Assembly: GCA_002292955.1 (NCBI GenBank)
Contig: DBCH01000092.1
Span: 10,577 to 16,897, forward strand
Origin: Microbacteriaceae bacterium UBA963
Lineage (GTDB): Bacteria; Actinomycetota; Actinomycetes; Actinomycetales; Microbacteriaceae
Length of the DNA: 6,321 nucleotides
Direction of reading: 5' to 3'
Position numbers and translations under genes: made by a program. Each line of letters opens with the position of its first letter. Position 1 is the first letter of the stretch. The notes below the pieces were generated by a model, which worked only from the letters and a program-made list of their open reading frames with translations, was not told the origin of the DNA and searched no databases. This document shows positions 1-5,526 of the stretch, piece after piece.

Positions 1-69
1 AGGGCTCGTCCCCCCGGAGGCGTCAACAAACATCGACATTCCCGAAAGCTGTCGGAATTCGCTCACCAT
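1..69 (-). CDS. Possible start of the next operon gene (partial, very tentative)
   Basis: An ATG at 67-69 (complement) opens a minus-strand frame that stays open to the window edge: 23 codons, reading MVSEFRQLSG and then MSMFVDASGG. Later in-frame ATGs at 39 and 33 are alternative starts; a weak GGGA lies ahead of the one at 33. No good ribosome binding site precedes the ATG at 69. It is listed because it lies 45 nt after the stop of the preceding same-strand gene and no terminator is visible between them, so the operon may continue. The fragment is too short to assign a family. It could equally be chance open sequence. Confidence 0.2.
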   Translation of the reverse strand, partial: MVSEFRQLSGMSMFVDASGGTSP

Positions 70-114
70 AGGGGGCAACTGTCAGACCGTCACGAACTCA
101 CATCACATGTGTTT

Positions 115-1056
115 CTAGATTTGATTGGCACTGAGAGGGGCCGGGAGAGCTTTGCGAACCGCAATGAACTGCTTGATGATCTCGCCACGCTTGGCGGCAA
201 CATCTCCCTCGCCATACTCGAAGACTCCACCGGACGTCTTCATGCCGAGCTTGCCTTGGGCAACGAGGTTCGTTGCAAACTCGGAAACGTCTGCGCGGTT
301 TGAGAGGTCGGCGTTCAGGTAGGTTGCCACGCTTGAGTAAATGTCCAAGCCGGCCATATCGAGCAGGCGCATGGGGCCCACCACGGCTAGCTTGTAGCCA
401 ATTCCCCAGCGCACGCAGATATCCAGATCCTTTTGCGAGATTATTCCTTCATCGACGAGTGCCAGGCATTCACGAAGAATGGCGTAGAGCACGCGGTTTT
501 CTACAAACCCTGGCTTCTCTTTTTCGAGAACAGCCTCGTAGCCGAAGCCGTGCACCATCTCGACGAGTTCCGCAACGAACTTCTTGTCGGTGGCCTTGCC
601 GGGGATGACCTCAATCATGGGGATGACATGAGGGGGGTTCGACCAGTGCATGCCGATGAACCGACCGGGGTGCGTGAGTGCCTCGGCGATGTCGGTCACC
701 GGGATACCCGACGTGTTCGTGGCAATGATGACATCATCGCCAATGTTTTTTTCGACTTCGGCTAGCACCGTCTGTTTAAGGTCGAGTTTTTCGGGGATAG
801 CTTCGACCACGAAGTTGGTTCCCGCGAGCGATTCGGCGAGGTCTGTATGGAACGAGATCGAACCACCGTCGGCCTTGGTACCGCCGAGCTGTTCAAGCAC
901 CCCCTCCGCCATGGTGCTCATGGTACGGGCCATCTCCAGGGCGGGCTCAGAGATGTCGTAAACGCGAACGGTAGAACCCGCGCGGGCGAAAACGGCGGCG
1001 ATGCCGGGGCCCATGGTTCCAGAGCCGACAACGGTGACGATCTGGGGAACAGACAT
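115..1056 (-). CDS. 5-formyl-3-hydroxy-2-methylpyridine-4-carboxylate 5-dehydrogenase (3-hydroxyacyl-CoA dehydrogenase fold)
   Basis: A 313-residue NAD-dependent dehydrogenase that would oxidise the 5-formyl group of FHMPC to give 3-hydroxy-2-methylpyridine-4,5-dicarboxylate in B6 degradation. Seen: N-terminal Rossmann motif GSGTMGPGIA at 11-20, Asp34 after the second beta strand (NAD rather than NADP), TNTSG at 113-117, and a His137/Glu149 pair in GMHWSNPP and PMIEVIPG. The C-terminal HAD domain has PGFVENRVLY at 182-191 (Asn187) and GIGYKLAVVGPM at 218-229. From memory, the Mesorhizobium loti FHMPC dehydrogenase shares GMHWSNPPH, IPMIEVI, VENRVLYA, LLDMAGLDIY and LNADLSNR almost unchanged; ordinary hydroxyacyl-CoA dehydrogenases have HFFNP-type motifs instead. 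The start is supported by AAGGAG 8 nt upstream. It is the last complete gene of the four-gene unit, 44 nt after the decarboxylase. The alternative is a generic hydroxyacyl-CoA dehydrogenase, which the context makes unlikely. Confidence 0.9.
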   Translation of the reverse strand: MSVPQIVTVVGSGTMGPGIAAVFARAGSTVRVYDISEPALEMARTMSTMAEGVLEQLGGTKADGGSISFHTDLAESLAGTNFVVEAIPEKLDLKQTVLAEVEKNIGDDVIIATNTSGIPVTDIAEALTHPGRFIGMHWSNPPHVIPMIEVIPGKATDKKFVAELVEMVHGFGYEAVLEKEKPGFVENRVLYAILRECLALVDEGIISQKDLDICVRWGIGYKLAVVGPMRLLDMAGLDIYSSVATYLNADLSNRADVSEFATNLVAQGKLGMKTSGGVFEYGEGDVAAKRGEIIKQFIAVRKALPAPLSANQI

Positions 1057-1064
1057 TGATTCTT

Positions 1065-1070
1065 CTCCTT
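1065..1070 (-). promoter_or_regulatory. Ribosome binding site of the FHMPC dehydrogenase gene
   Basis: AAGGAG on the minus strand, 8 nt before the ATG at 1056. It lies in the 44-nt spacer after the decarboxylase stop and fixes the start. Confidence 0.8.
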
Positions 1071-1100
1071 GATGTGAATAGTGAAAGGGTCAAGCGTTTA

Positions 1101-1850
1101 TTACATCGGGTCCGGAGTACGACCTTCGAGAACCGCAAGCTTGCGGTTGAAGTACCACCAGAAGTTGTTGCGAGCGCGGTCGGGGTAGATATCGATGCGC
1201 TTGGTCAGGATTTCTTGATGATCGGGTGCGTCATACTTCCAGCCGGTGCTGGCAATGGCAACCTGCATTTTTGCTGCCTTTTCAAGAAAGATGCCGCAGA
1301 GCGTGGCATCTCGAACGGACGAACCCACGAACGAGGCCCCGTGGTTTCGCAAGAAAACGGCATCAGAGGGTCCCATCGCTTGCGCGTGTGACTTGCCCAG
1401 GTCTTGGGTGTCAATCAAGTTGCTTGTGAGCGTGAAGTGGGGGACACCCGTCTCTTCAAACCACACACCCTCATTGCTATAGGCGCCCAACTTCTGGCCG
1501 GTCGCCGAAAAAATGATTGAGTTGAAGGGGTGAGAATGGCCAACCACGTTGATGTCCGGCCGGGCCAGCATGAGTTCGGTGTGAAGCGGCCATTCCAAGT
1601 GGCGGAGTCCGGTTCCTTCAAGAATTTCGCCGTCGAAGTCAATGAGAATGAAATCCTTTTCCGTCACCTCTTCAAAACCAAGGTTTCCCCTCTTGAGCCA
1701 AATTCCGCGTCCCTGGGGGTCACGGAAAGACAAGTGCCCCATCGACATGTCTCCGTGGCCTTCCATCTCGAGAATCCTGTGAGCGCGCGCAAGGTCGTCG
1801 AGGACCTCGGCCACCTCCGGCGAGGGATTGATTGGCTTCGGATCGGTCAT
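1101..1850 (-). CDS. 3-hydroxy-2-methylpyridine-4,5-dicarboxylate 4-decarboxylase (class II aldolase/adducin fold)
   Basis: A 249-residue cytoplasmic class II aldolase/adducin-family protein, a usual length for the family. Seen: the acidic residue Glu86 in LEWPLHTELM, the metal-binding pair His105 and His107 in VVGHSHPFN, and the third metal ligand His170 in LRNHGASFVG. These match the Glu and three-His divalent-metal site known for fuculose aldolase and ribulose-5-phosphate epimerase relatives. In B6 degradation pathway I the HMPDC decarboxylase is a member of this fold, removing the 4-carboxyl group to give MHPC. The specific function is inferred mainly from the neighbours: the enzyme making its substrate is encoded just downstream and the oxygenase using its product two genes upstream. 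Other decarboxylases of the fold, such as 3,4-dihydroxyphthalate decarboxylase, cannot be excluded from sequence alone. Its start is 3 nt after the DUF1185 stop, with AAAGG (1861-1865) 10 nt upstream inside that gene. Confidence 0.85.
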   Translation of the reverse strand: MTDPKPINPSPEVAEVLDDLARAHRILEMEGHGDMSMGHLSFRDPQGRGIWLKRGNLGFEEVTEKDFILIDFDGEILEGTGLRHLEWPLHTELMLARPDINVVGHSHPFNSIIFSATGQKLGAYSNEGVWFEETGVPHFTLTSNLIDTQDLGKSHAQAMGPSDAVFLRNHGASFVGSSVRDATLCGIFLEKAAKMQVAIASTGWKYDAPDHQEILTKRIDIYPDRARNNFWWYFNRKLAVLEGRTPDPM

Positions 1851-1853
1851 CTT

Positions 1854-2477
1854 CTACGCACCTTTGTTCGACGGGTCAGACTCACGCGAAATGGCTTCTT
1901 GGACTTCTTGGGCGGTCAAGCCACCAACCCTGTGGAAGGGACGCGGTCCAGAAGACACCGCAACGCAAATGACAAATTCGTCAGCACGCGGCGCATCAGG
2001 AATGCAAAACTCAATGGCGTCGTAGTGCGACCGAACGTACACCTCGTCCTTATACGCCAGGGGGATGTCCATCGCTGTGCCCGCAGACCCGATCTTGGAG
2101 GCAGATGAAATCCACGCACGTCCTCCGCCAACCTGGTTACGGAAGGCATCACCGAAAATCGTGGTGATGCAGGCCACGGCGTGCTCTTGTTCACCATCAA
2201 GACCGACAATGCCCCCCTTTCCGTAGCCCTCGACGGGTCGACCTCCCAAGAGAGCCACAGCACGACGACCTATTTCGTCTCCGAGAAGATTGCTGGGATT
2301 GGTCAGGGACGAGAGGTCTTGCTGAAAGTTCTTACCGGCAAAGGGATTCTTGACCACGGCACCAACGGCCGCCTTCAGCAGAGGCGTATCGAGCCGCTTG
2401 CCACCAACCGCAAGTGTCTCGTTGACAACCGCGTGCCACGCCCGAATCTCGAAAAAGTCTTCCAATTTGTCAGTCAT
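1854..2477 (-). CDS. Amino acid synthesis family protein (PF06684/DUF1185), unknown role in B6 degradation
   Basis: A 207-residue protein of the PF06684 (AA_synth, formerly DUF1185) family. Seen family motifs: NPFAGKN at 44-50, YGKGGIVGLDGEQEHA at 85-100, RSHYDA at 149-154, DAPRADE at 161-167 and GRPFHRVGGL at 178-187. Structures of this family have been related to the Bacillus chorismate mutase-like superfamily, but no biochemical activity is established and it has no assigned step in B6 degradation. The ATG at 2477 is chosen over the longer open frame back to 2705 because family similarity begins near here, the extension runs opposite no recognisable domain and lies inside the oxygenase gene, and the start overlaps the oxygenase stop by 8 nt, a typical translational-coupling arrangement. 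AAGGAAGG (2492-2499) lies 14 nt upstream, rather far. Its position between the oxygenase and the decarboxylase suggests a job in the same pathway. Confidence 0.88.
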   Translation of the reverse strand: MTDKLEDFFEIRAWHAVVNETLAVGGKRLDTPLLKAAVGAVVKNPFAGKNFQQDLSSLTNPSNLLGDEIGRRAVALLGGRPVEGYGKGGIVGLDGEQEHAVACITTIFGDAFRNQVGGGRAWISSASKIGSAGTAMDIPLAYKDEVYVRSHYDAIEFCIPDAPRADEFVICVAVSSGPRPFHRVGGLTAQEVQEAISRESDPSNKGA

Positions 2478-3600
2478 TTTTTGTGAGCGAGCCTTCCTTG
2501 GGAATCGTGGGATCATAAATTGCCGTCTCCAGCATTTCTTGGGTGAACTGGTTGCCCTTGGCCATGCTTCGGGTTTCCGCAAAGTAGGCGGAGCGCGCCT
2601 GACAGCGATCCGTAATTCCCCGTTCGGCTTTTTCCCACTCAACCAGAGAGGCTGACATATCGCCAGAGGCGTCGATTGTGGCAGCGACTCCGAGGGTGAA
2701 TGCATTGATCATTGCGGTACCCGCTCCCTGGGCGAGCGCCGGACACATGGCGTGAGCTGCGTCGCCGATGAGCGCAACGCGACCGTTCGACCAGTTCTTC
2801 AAAACATTTGTCTGGTAACCGTCGTACCGACCGTGAATCTTGGCAGCAGGTTCGAGAATGGGCGCCAAGTGTGGAAAGTTCTCCGTCCACACCTTGAGGT
2901 CGATAGGAACCGCGGATCCTTCTTTGTCGTCCTTGGGCGCCATCAGGGCGATGTATAGTTCGTCGTCGTTGCAGGGAACATAGAGGATTCGCAACACACG
3001 CGGCTCGAGGTTCCAAAAGTCGATAACGTTATCCCATTCGCCCGGGCCGAGTTGTTCTTTGTTTCGGGGCACGAGTAGGCGTGTGATGCCATCGCGAGAC
3101 TTGGTGCGCTCTTGGTCGAAACCAATGGAGTCGCGCACCTTGGACTGAACTCCGTCTGCACCAATAACAAGATCTGCTGAGCGTGTTTCTCCCGAGGCTA
3201 GCGTGACCGCTCCAGCCGGGTCGGCTGAGACAACCTCAGAGTCGACAATGATCTCGACGCCTGCCGTCATCGCACCGCGGGTGAGGACTTCGTGGAGATC
3301 TTGACGCGTCATCGAGCGCCACGGCAAGCCACCGAAGTCTTCTTTCGAAACCACGACATTATTCATGCGCGTCTCGTACCAGGGCGGCACCATGGACACG
3401 GCTTCCAGCGCCTCGAGGATCCCAAACGCCCTGAGTACCTGGAGGCTGTTATTCCATAAGACGATGCCGGCCCCGAGTGCCCGCAGTTCGGCAGATTTCT
3501 CGTGGATTGTCACAGACCATCCCTGTTGCGCGAGCCCGATGGCTGCGGTGAGGCCAGCAAAGCCGGCTCCAGCAATCTCGGCGTGTCGACCTGAACCCAT
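2470..3600 (-). CDS. 2-methyl-3-hydroxypyridine-5-carboxylate oxygenase (FAD-dependent, ring-opening)
   Basis: A 376-residue flavoprotein monooxygenase of the p-hydroxybenzoate hydroxylase class. It would hydroxylate and open the pyridine ring of MHPC with O2 and NAD(P)H, giving AAMS. Seen: GAGFAG at 11-16 with Glu34 (HEKS) for FAD/ADP binding, the DG motif GADGVQSKVRDSIG at 147-160, and the second FAD motif IGDAAHAMCPALAQGAG at 278-294. From memory, M. loti MHPC oxygenase shares ELRAxGAGI, YETxM, GLPWRxMTR, VRDSIGF, GEWDN and AHAMCPALAQGAG. Its substrate-pocket residues Tyr82, Arg181, Arg211 and Tyr223 map by a constant offset of seven to Tyr75, Arg174, Arg204 and Tyr216 here, all conserved. 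An in-frame TGA at 3610-3612 means translation cannot begin before the ATG at 3600. Only a weak GAGAG precedes it. First gene of its unit; a closely related hydroxypyridine carboxylate such as 5-pyridoxate is the main alternative substrate. Confidence 0.92.
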   Translation of the reverse strand: MGSGRHAEIAGAGFAGLTAAIGLAQQGWSVTIHEKSAELRALGAGIVLWNNSLQVLRAFGILEALEAVSMVPPWYETRMNNVVVSKEDFGGLPWRSMTRQDLHEVLTRGAMTAGVEIIVDSEVVSADPAGAVTLASGETRSADLVIGADGVQSKVRDSIGFDQERTKSRDGITRLLVPRNKEQLGPGEWDNVIDFWNLEPRVLRILYVPCNDDELYIALMAPKDDKEGSAVPIDLKVWTENFPHLAPILEPAAKIHGRYDGYQTNVLKNWSNGRVALIGDAAHAMCPALAQGAGTAMINAFTLGVAATIDASGDMSASLVEWEKAERGITDRCQARSAYFAETRSMAKGNQFTQEMLETAIYDPTIPKEGSLTKND

Positions 3601-3675
3601 GATGATGCGTCAACTCTCTAGTCACGTGGAGCAAAAACTGGAAAAAACCGGTGTGGAAGGTGCGATTATTCTGTA

Positions 3676-3704
3676 ATCATAAGTGCGTTGTTTGCATAAT
3701 GCAA
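3676..3704 (-). promoter_or_regulatory. Candidate promoter of the four-gene oxygenase unit
   Basis: On the minus strand a -35-like TTGCAT (3699-3704) is followed after exactly 17 nt by TATGAT (3676-3681), five of six matches to the -10 consensus. Transcription would start near 3669, leaving a leader of about 69 nt before the oxygenase ATG. The stretch is AT-rich compared with the genes and lies after the terminator of the upstream unit. The -35 is weak (three of six), consistent with a regulated promoter. Not experimentally supported. Confidence 0.6.
3692..3704. promoter_or_regulatory. Palindromic candidate operator overlapping the -35 box
   Basis: TTGCAT-A-ATGCAA is a perfect 6-bp inverted repeat around a single central base. 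One arm is the -35 element of the candidate promoter, so a dimeric repressor bound here would block RNA polymerase. Short, tightly spaced palindromes of this kind are typical of GntR-, MarR- or TetR-type regulators, but no regulator gene is in the window, so the family cannot be named. Confidence 0.5.
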
Positions 3705-3754
3705 TAGTAACATTTTATCAGGTGAGAAAATGGAACATCTTGACGCACAAATAA

Positions 3755-3787
3755 GCGCCCGTTCCACCCTGATCCTGAAACGGGCGC
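3755..3787 (-). terminator. Intrinsic terminator after the pyridoxal dehydrogenase gene
   Basis: A perfect 9-bp inverted repeat, GCGCCCGTT (3755-3763) and AACGGGCGC (3779-3787), around a 15-nt loop. Read on the minus strand, the GC-rich stem is followed by TTATTTGT, a short and imperfect T-rich tail. It begins 16 nt after the stop codon of the SDR gene. It separates the lactonase-dehydrogenase unit from the oxygenase unit. Confidence 0.75.
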
Positions 3788-3803
3788 CGCTGACAACAGA
3801 GGG

Positions 3804-4538
3804 CTAGTGGCGCGTGTGTCCTCCGTCGACCACGAGCAACGAACCGGTAACCCATCGAGCCTCCTCAGTGGTGAGGAATGCGACGGCTGGGGCGATGTCT
3901 TCCGGTTGGCCTTTTCGGTCGATGGCCTGCATGGGAACCACGTAGCCAAAGCCTTCGTTGTGCGGGCTCTCTTTGACTCCGTCACTTTCGGTTAACCCGG
4001 GAGCCACCGCGTTGACCGTGATTCCGAACTGCCCCACTTCCGATGCAAGTGCACGGGTGAAACCAATCACGGCACCCTTCGAGGCGACGTAGTGAGCGAG
4101 GTTAGGGGTCCCCGCGACAAACACATTCGAGGCGATGTTGACAATTCGTCCGTAGCCGGCATCCTTCATGACGTCTCCGACTGCGCGACACATCAGGAAG
4201 AGGCCATCCACGTTGACGGCCATGACACGACGCCACTCAGTGAAAGTGAGGTCGGACCACGGCACGAATGGCACAATGGCCGCATCGTTGACGAGGATAT
4301 CAATGCGGCCGTACTTCTCCATCACGGTAGCAACGAGGGCAGCCACGTCCGCTTCCTGGCTGATGTCGACCTTCACCGCGAGGCCGCCCAGCTCGGCGGC
4401 CGTCGCCTGAGCCTTTTTCTCGTTGAGGTCTGCGATGACGACCGTTACACCGTTCGCGGCAATTCGGGTGGCGATTGCTTTGCCGATTCCCTGAGCGGAA
4501 CCGGTGATAATTGCAACTTGCTTGTCTGACTTGGCCAT
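3804..4538 (-). CDS. Pyridoxal 4-dehydrogenase (short-chain dehydrogenase/reductase)
   Basis: A 244-residue classical SDR that would oxidise pyridoxal (as its hemiacetal) to 4-pyridoxolactone with NAD. Seen: TGSAQGIG at 12-19, Asp37 at the end of beta 2 (NAD preference), and the catalytic set Asn109, Ser137, Tyr150 and Lys154. From memory, M. loti pyridoxal 4-dehydrogenase shares a distinctive string of motifs: AQGIGKAIA, ASIVPFV-type (AAIVPFV here), FAGTPN-type (VAGTPN), KGxVIGFTRALA, LxESDGVKxSPHNExFG and a C-terminal ARW(V/I)TG ending in RH. These distinguish it from generic SDRs. The usual NNAG motif reads NDAA at 84-87, an Asn-to-Asp change. The start is supported by AAGGAG 9 nt upstream. 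It lies 56 nt after the lactonase gene, whose substrate is this enzyme's product, and is followed by a terminator. Confidence 0.92.
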   Translation of the reverse strand: MAKSDKQVAIITGSAQGIGKAIATRIAANGVTVVIADLNEKKAQATAAELGGLAVKVDISQEADVAALVATVMEKYGRIDILVNDAAIVPFVPWSDLTFTEWRRVMAVNVDGLFLMCRAVGDVMKDAGYGRIVNIASNVFVAGTPNLAHYVASKGAVIGFTRALASEVGQFGITVNAVAPGLTESDGVKESPHNEGFGYVVPMQAIDRKGQPEDIAPAVAFLTTEEARWVTGSLLVVDGGHTRH

Positions 4539-4547
4539 GTGGACGAG

Positions 4548-4553
4548 CTCCTT
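4548..4553 (-). promoter_or_regulatory. Ribosome binding site of the pyridoxal 4-dehydrogenase gene
   Basis: AAGGAG on the minus strand, 9 nt before the ATG at 4538, in the 56-nt spacer after the lactonase stop. It supports this start. Confidence 0.75.
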
Positions 4554-4594
4554 AGTGTGGGTATGGCGTTCAATGTGTGCGCTGTGATCGGGGA

Positions 4595-5350
4595 TTAGCC
4601 ACCGTAGGAAGCGGGTGCTTTCTTCCAGTCGACAAATGGCACCATGTCGTGCGACGGAAAGAGTTCGGCGTCGTGCACTTTGGCGAGGTACTTGAGTCGG
4701 CGAATCGATTCAACCGACGCCACCGGGTCAAGGTGGAAGCCGGCAATGACCTCTTTTTCCAAACTCTCATTGGTGTAGGCGGCATCCCCGGCAAACAGCA
4801 GAGACTTCGACTTCTTCATCTCAACAAGCATCGAGTAGTGACCGGCCGTGTGCCCAGGCGTTTCAAAGAGGCGAATGCCTGGCAGGAGCTCGTAATCGTC
4901 TCCGGAGATCACTTTGTATTTTGCCGTGCTGTCAAAGGAGGTGTCGGAGTAGCCCAGGCGCTCAAAGGGCTCGGGAGCGCGAAGGTGCCGAATCTCCTCT
5001 TTGTGGACAATTGTTGTCGCGTGCGCGAAGTGTTTATTTCCTCCGACGTGATCGAAGTGGAAGTGAGAATTGATAACGATGTCGACGTCGCTTGGCGACA
5101 CGCCCGCGAGCTTGAGTGCACCGACCATGTTCTGGTCTTCTGTTTGCTCGGGCAATTCAAAGGGGAGCACCTTCTGAACGTGCTCCAGATCGAAACCCGT
5201 GTCATAGAGAATGACCGCATCCTTGTGCTTAATCAGCACACTGTAGACCGGGAAGCGAACGGGTGTTCCGATGTCGAAGTGCCACAACACCTGCGAACGA
5301 TCGATGACCAAACTACCGTGATCGAGAAGGTAAACCTTTGGGTCGGTCAT
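4595..5350 (-). CDS. 4-pyridoxolactonase (metallo-beta-lactamase fold)
   Basis: A 251-residue zinc hydrolase opening 4-pyridoxolactone to 4-pyridoxate. Seen: the metal-binding HFHFDH at 96-101 (His96, His98, Asp100, His101), His167 in TPGHTAGHYS, Asp189 in FAGDAAY, and His234 in FPSHDM, the complete two-zinc ligand set of the lactonase branch. From memory, the M. loti enzyme shares KVYLLDxGSLV, VRFPVYS, VLPFE, VNSHFHFDH-type, PFExLGYSD, TPGHxxGHYS, FHxDPVA and SHDM, much closer than N-acyl-homoserine lactonases. The open frame extends to an ATG at 5419, but ATG 5350 is preferred: it has AGAGGA 5 nt upstream, it gives MTDPKVYLLD matching the homologue's N-terminus, and the extra 23 residues are unlike the family. 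First gene of its unit; its product 4-pyridoxate must be oxidised by an enzyme not encoded here. Confidence 0.93.
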   Translation of the reverse strand: MTDPKVYLLDHGSLVIDRSQVLWHFDIGTPVRFPVYSVLIKHKDAVILYDTGFDLEHVQKVLPFELPEQTEDQNMVGALKLAGVSPSDVDIVINSHFHFDHVGGNKHFAHATTIVHKEEIRHLRAPEPFERLGYSDTSFDSTAKYKVISGDDYELLPGIRLFETPGHTAGHYSMLVEMKKSKSLLFAGDAAYTNESLEKEVIAGFHLDPVASVESIRRLKYLAKVHDAELFPSHDMVPFVDWKKAPASYGG

Positions 5351-5355
5351 GTCGG

Positions 5356-5361
5356 TCCTCT
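5356..5361 (-). promoter_or_regulatory. Ribosome binding site fixing the lactonase start
   Basis: AGAGGA on the minus strand, 5 nt before the ATG at 5350. No comparable site precedes the upstream in-frame ATG at 5419, so this site decides between the two starts. Confidence 0.7.
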
Positions 5362-5430
5362 TTTCATGAGTGAATGCACGTCGTGTCGTGCCTCCGGTTG
5401 GTGAGTATGACCTCGCCATCGCGCTCCGGC

Positions 5431-5463
5431 CGTGAATGCATTTGCTAAGTTATTACATTCACG
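5431..5463. repeat. Inverted repeat in the lactonase leader, candidate operator
   Basis: CGTGAATG (5431-5438) and CATTCACG (5456-5463) form a perfect 8-bp inverted repeat with a 17-nt spacer. It begins about 6 nt downstream of the predicted transcription start. The 9-mer GTGAATGCA at 5432-5440 recurs in direct orientation at 5370-5378, nearer the lactonase gene. Three copies of one 7-mer in under 100 bp suggest a regulator binding array rather than an RNA hairpin, but this is unproven. Confidence 0.45.
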
Positions 5464-5475
5464 AAATTCATATTT

Positions 5476-5505
5476 AGTATCTGAGAAATACGTCGCTCAT
5501 GTCAA
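5476..5505 (-). promoter_or_regulatory. Candidate promoter of the lactonase-dehydrogenase unit
   Basis: On the minus strand a perfect -35 box TTGACA (5500-5505) is followed after 18 nt by GATACT (5476-5481), four of six matches to the -10 consensus with the key A2 and T6 present. The predicted start near 5469 gives a leader of about 120 nt before the lactonase ATG. The region is AT-rich and lies between the lipoprotein stop and the lactonase. Confidence 0.55.
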
Positions 5506-5526
5506 GGACCGATTGTCGCGCACGTT

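Noticed and set aside
34..55. Possible hairpin CGACA/TGTCG downstream of the operon
   Set aside because: Only 5 bp with an 11-nt loop and no T-rich tail, so not a credible terminator.
1..303. Plus-strand frame open from the window edge to a TGA at 303
   Set aside because: It lies antisense to the conserved C-terminal part of the FHMPC dehydrogenase gene, has no recognisable motif, and such open shadow frames are common in GC-rich genes.
1530..2108. 192-codon plus-strand open frame
   Set aside because: It spans the antisense of the decarboxylase N-terminus and the DUF1185 C-terminus, both well supported on the minus strand.
2478..2705. N-terminal extension of the DUF1185 frame to an ATG at 2705
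   Set aside because: The extension overlaps the coding 3' end of the oxygenase in another frame and looks like out-of-frame translation; family similarity and the overlapping ATG place the start at 2477.
5376..5391. Small hairpin GCACG/CGTGC in the lactonase leader as a riboswitch or attenuator
   Set aside because: A 5-bp stem with no further conserved structure; nothing resembling a known riboswitch class was seen.
4577..5404. 275-codon plus-strand open frame
   Set aside because: It is exactly antisense to the lactonase gene, whose full metal-ligand set proves which strand codes; the antisense protein shows no family features.
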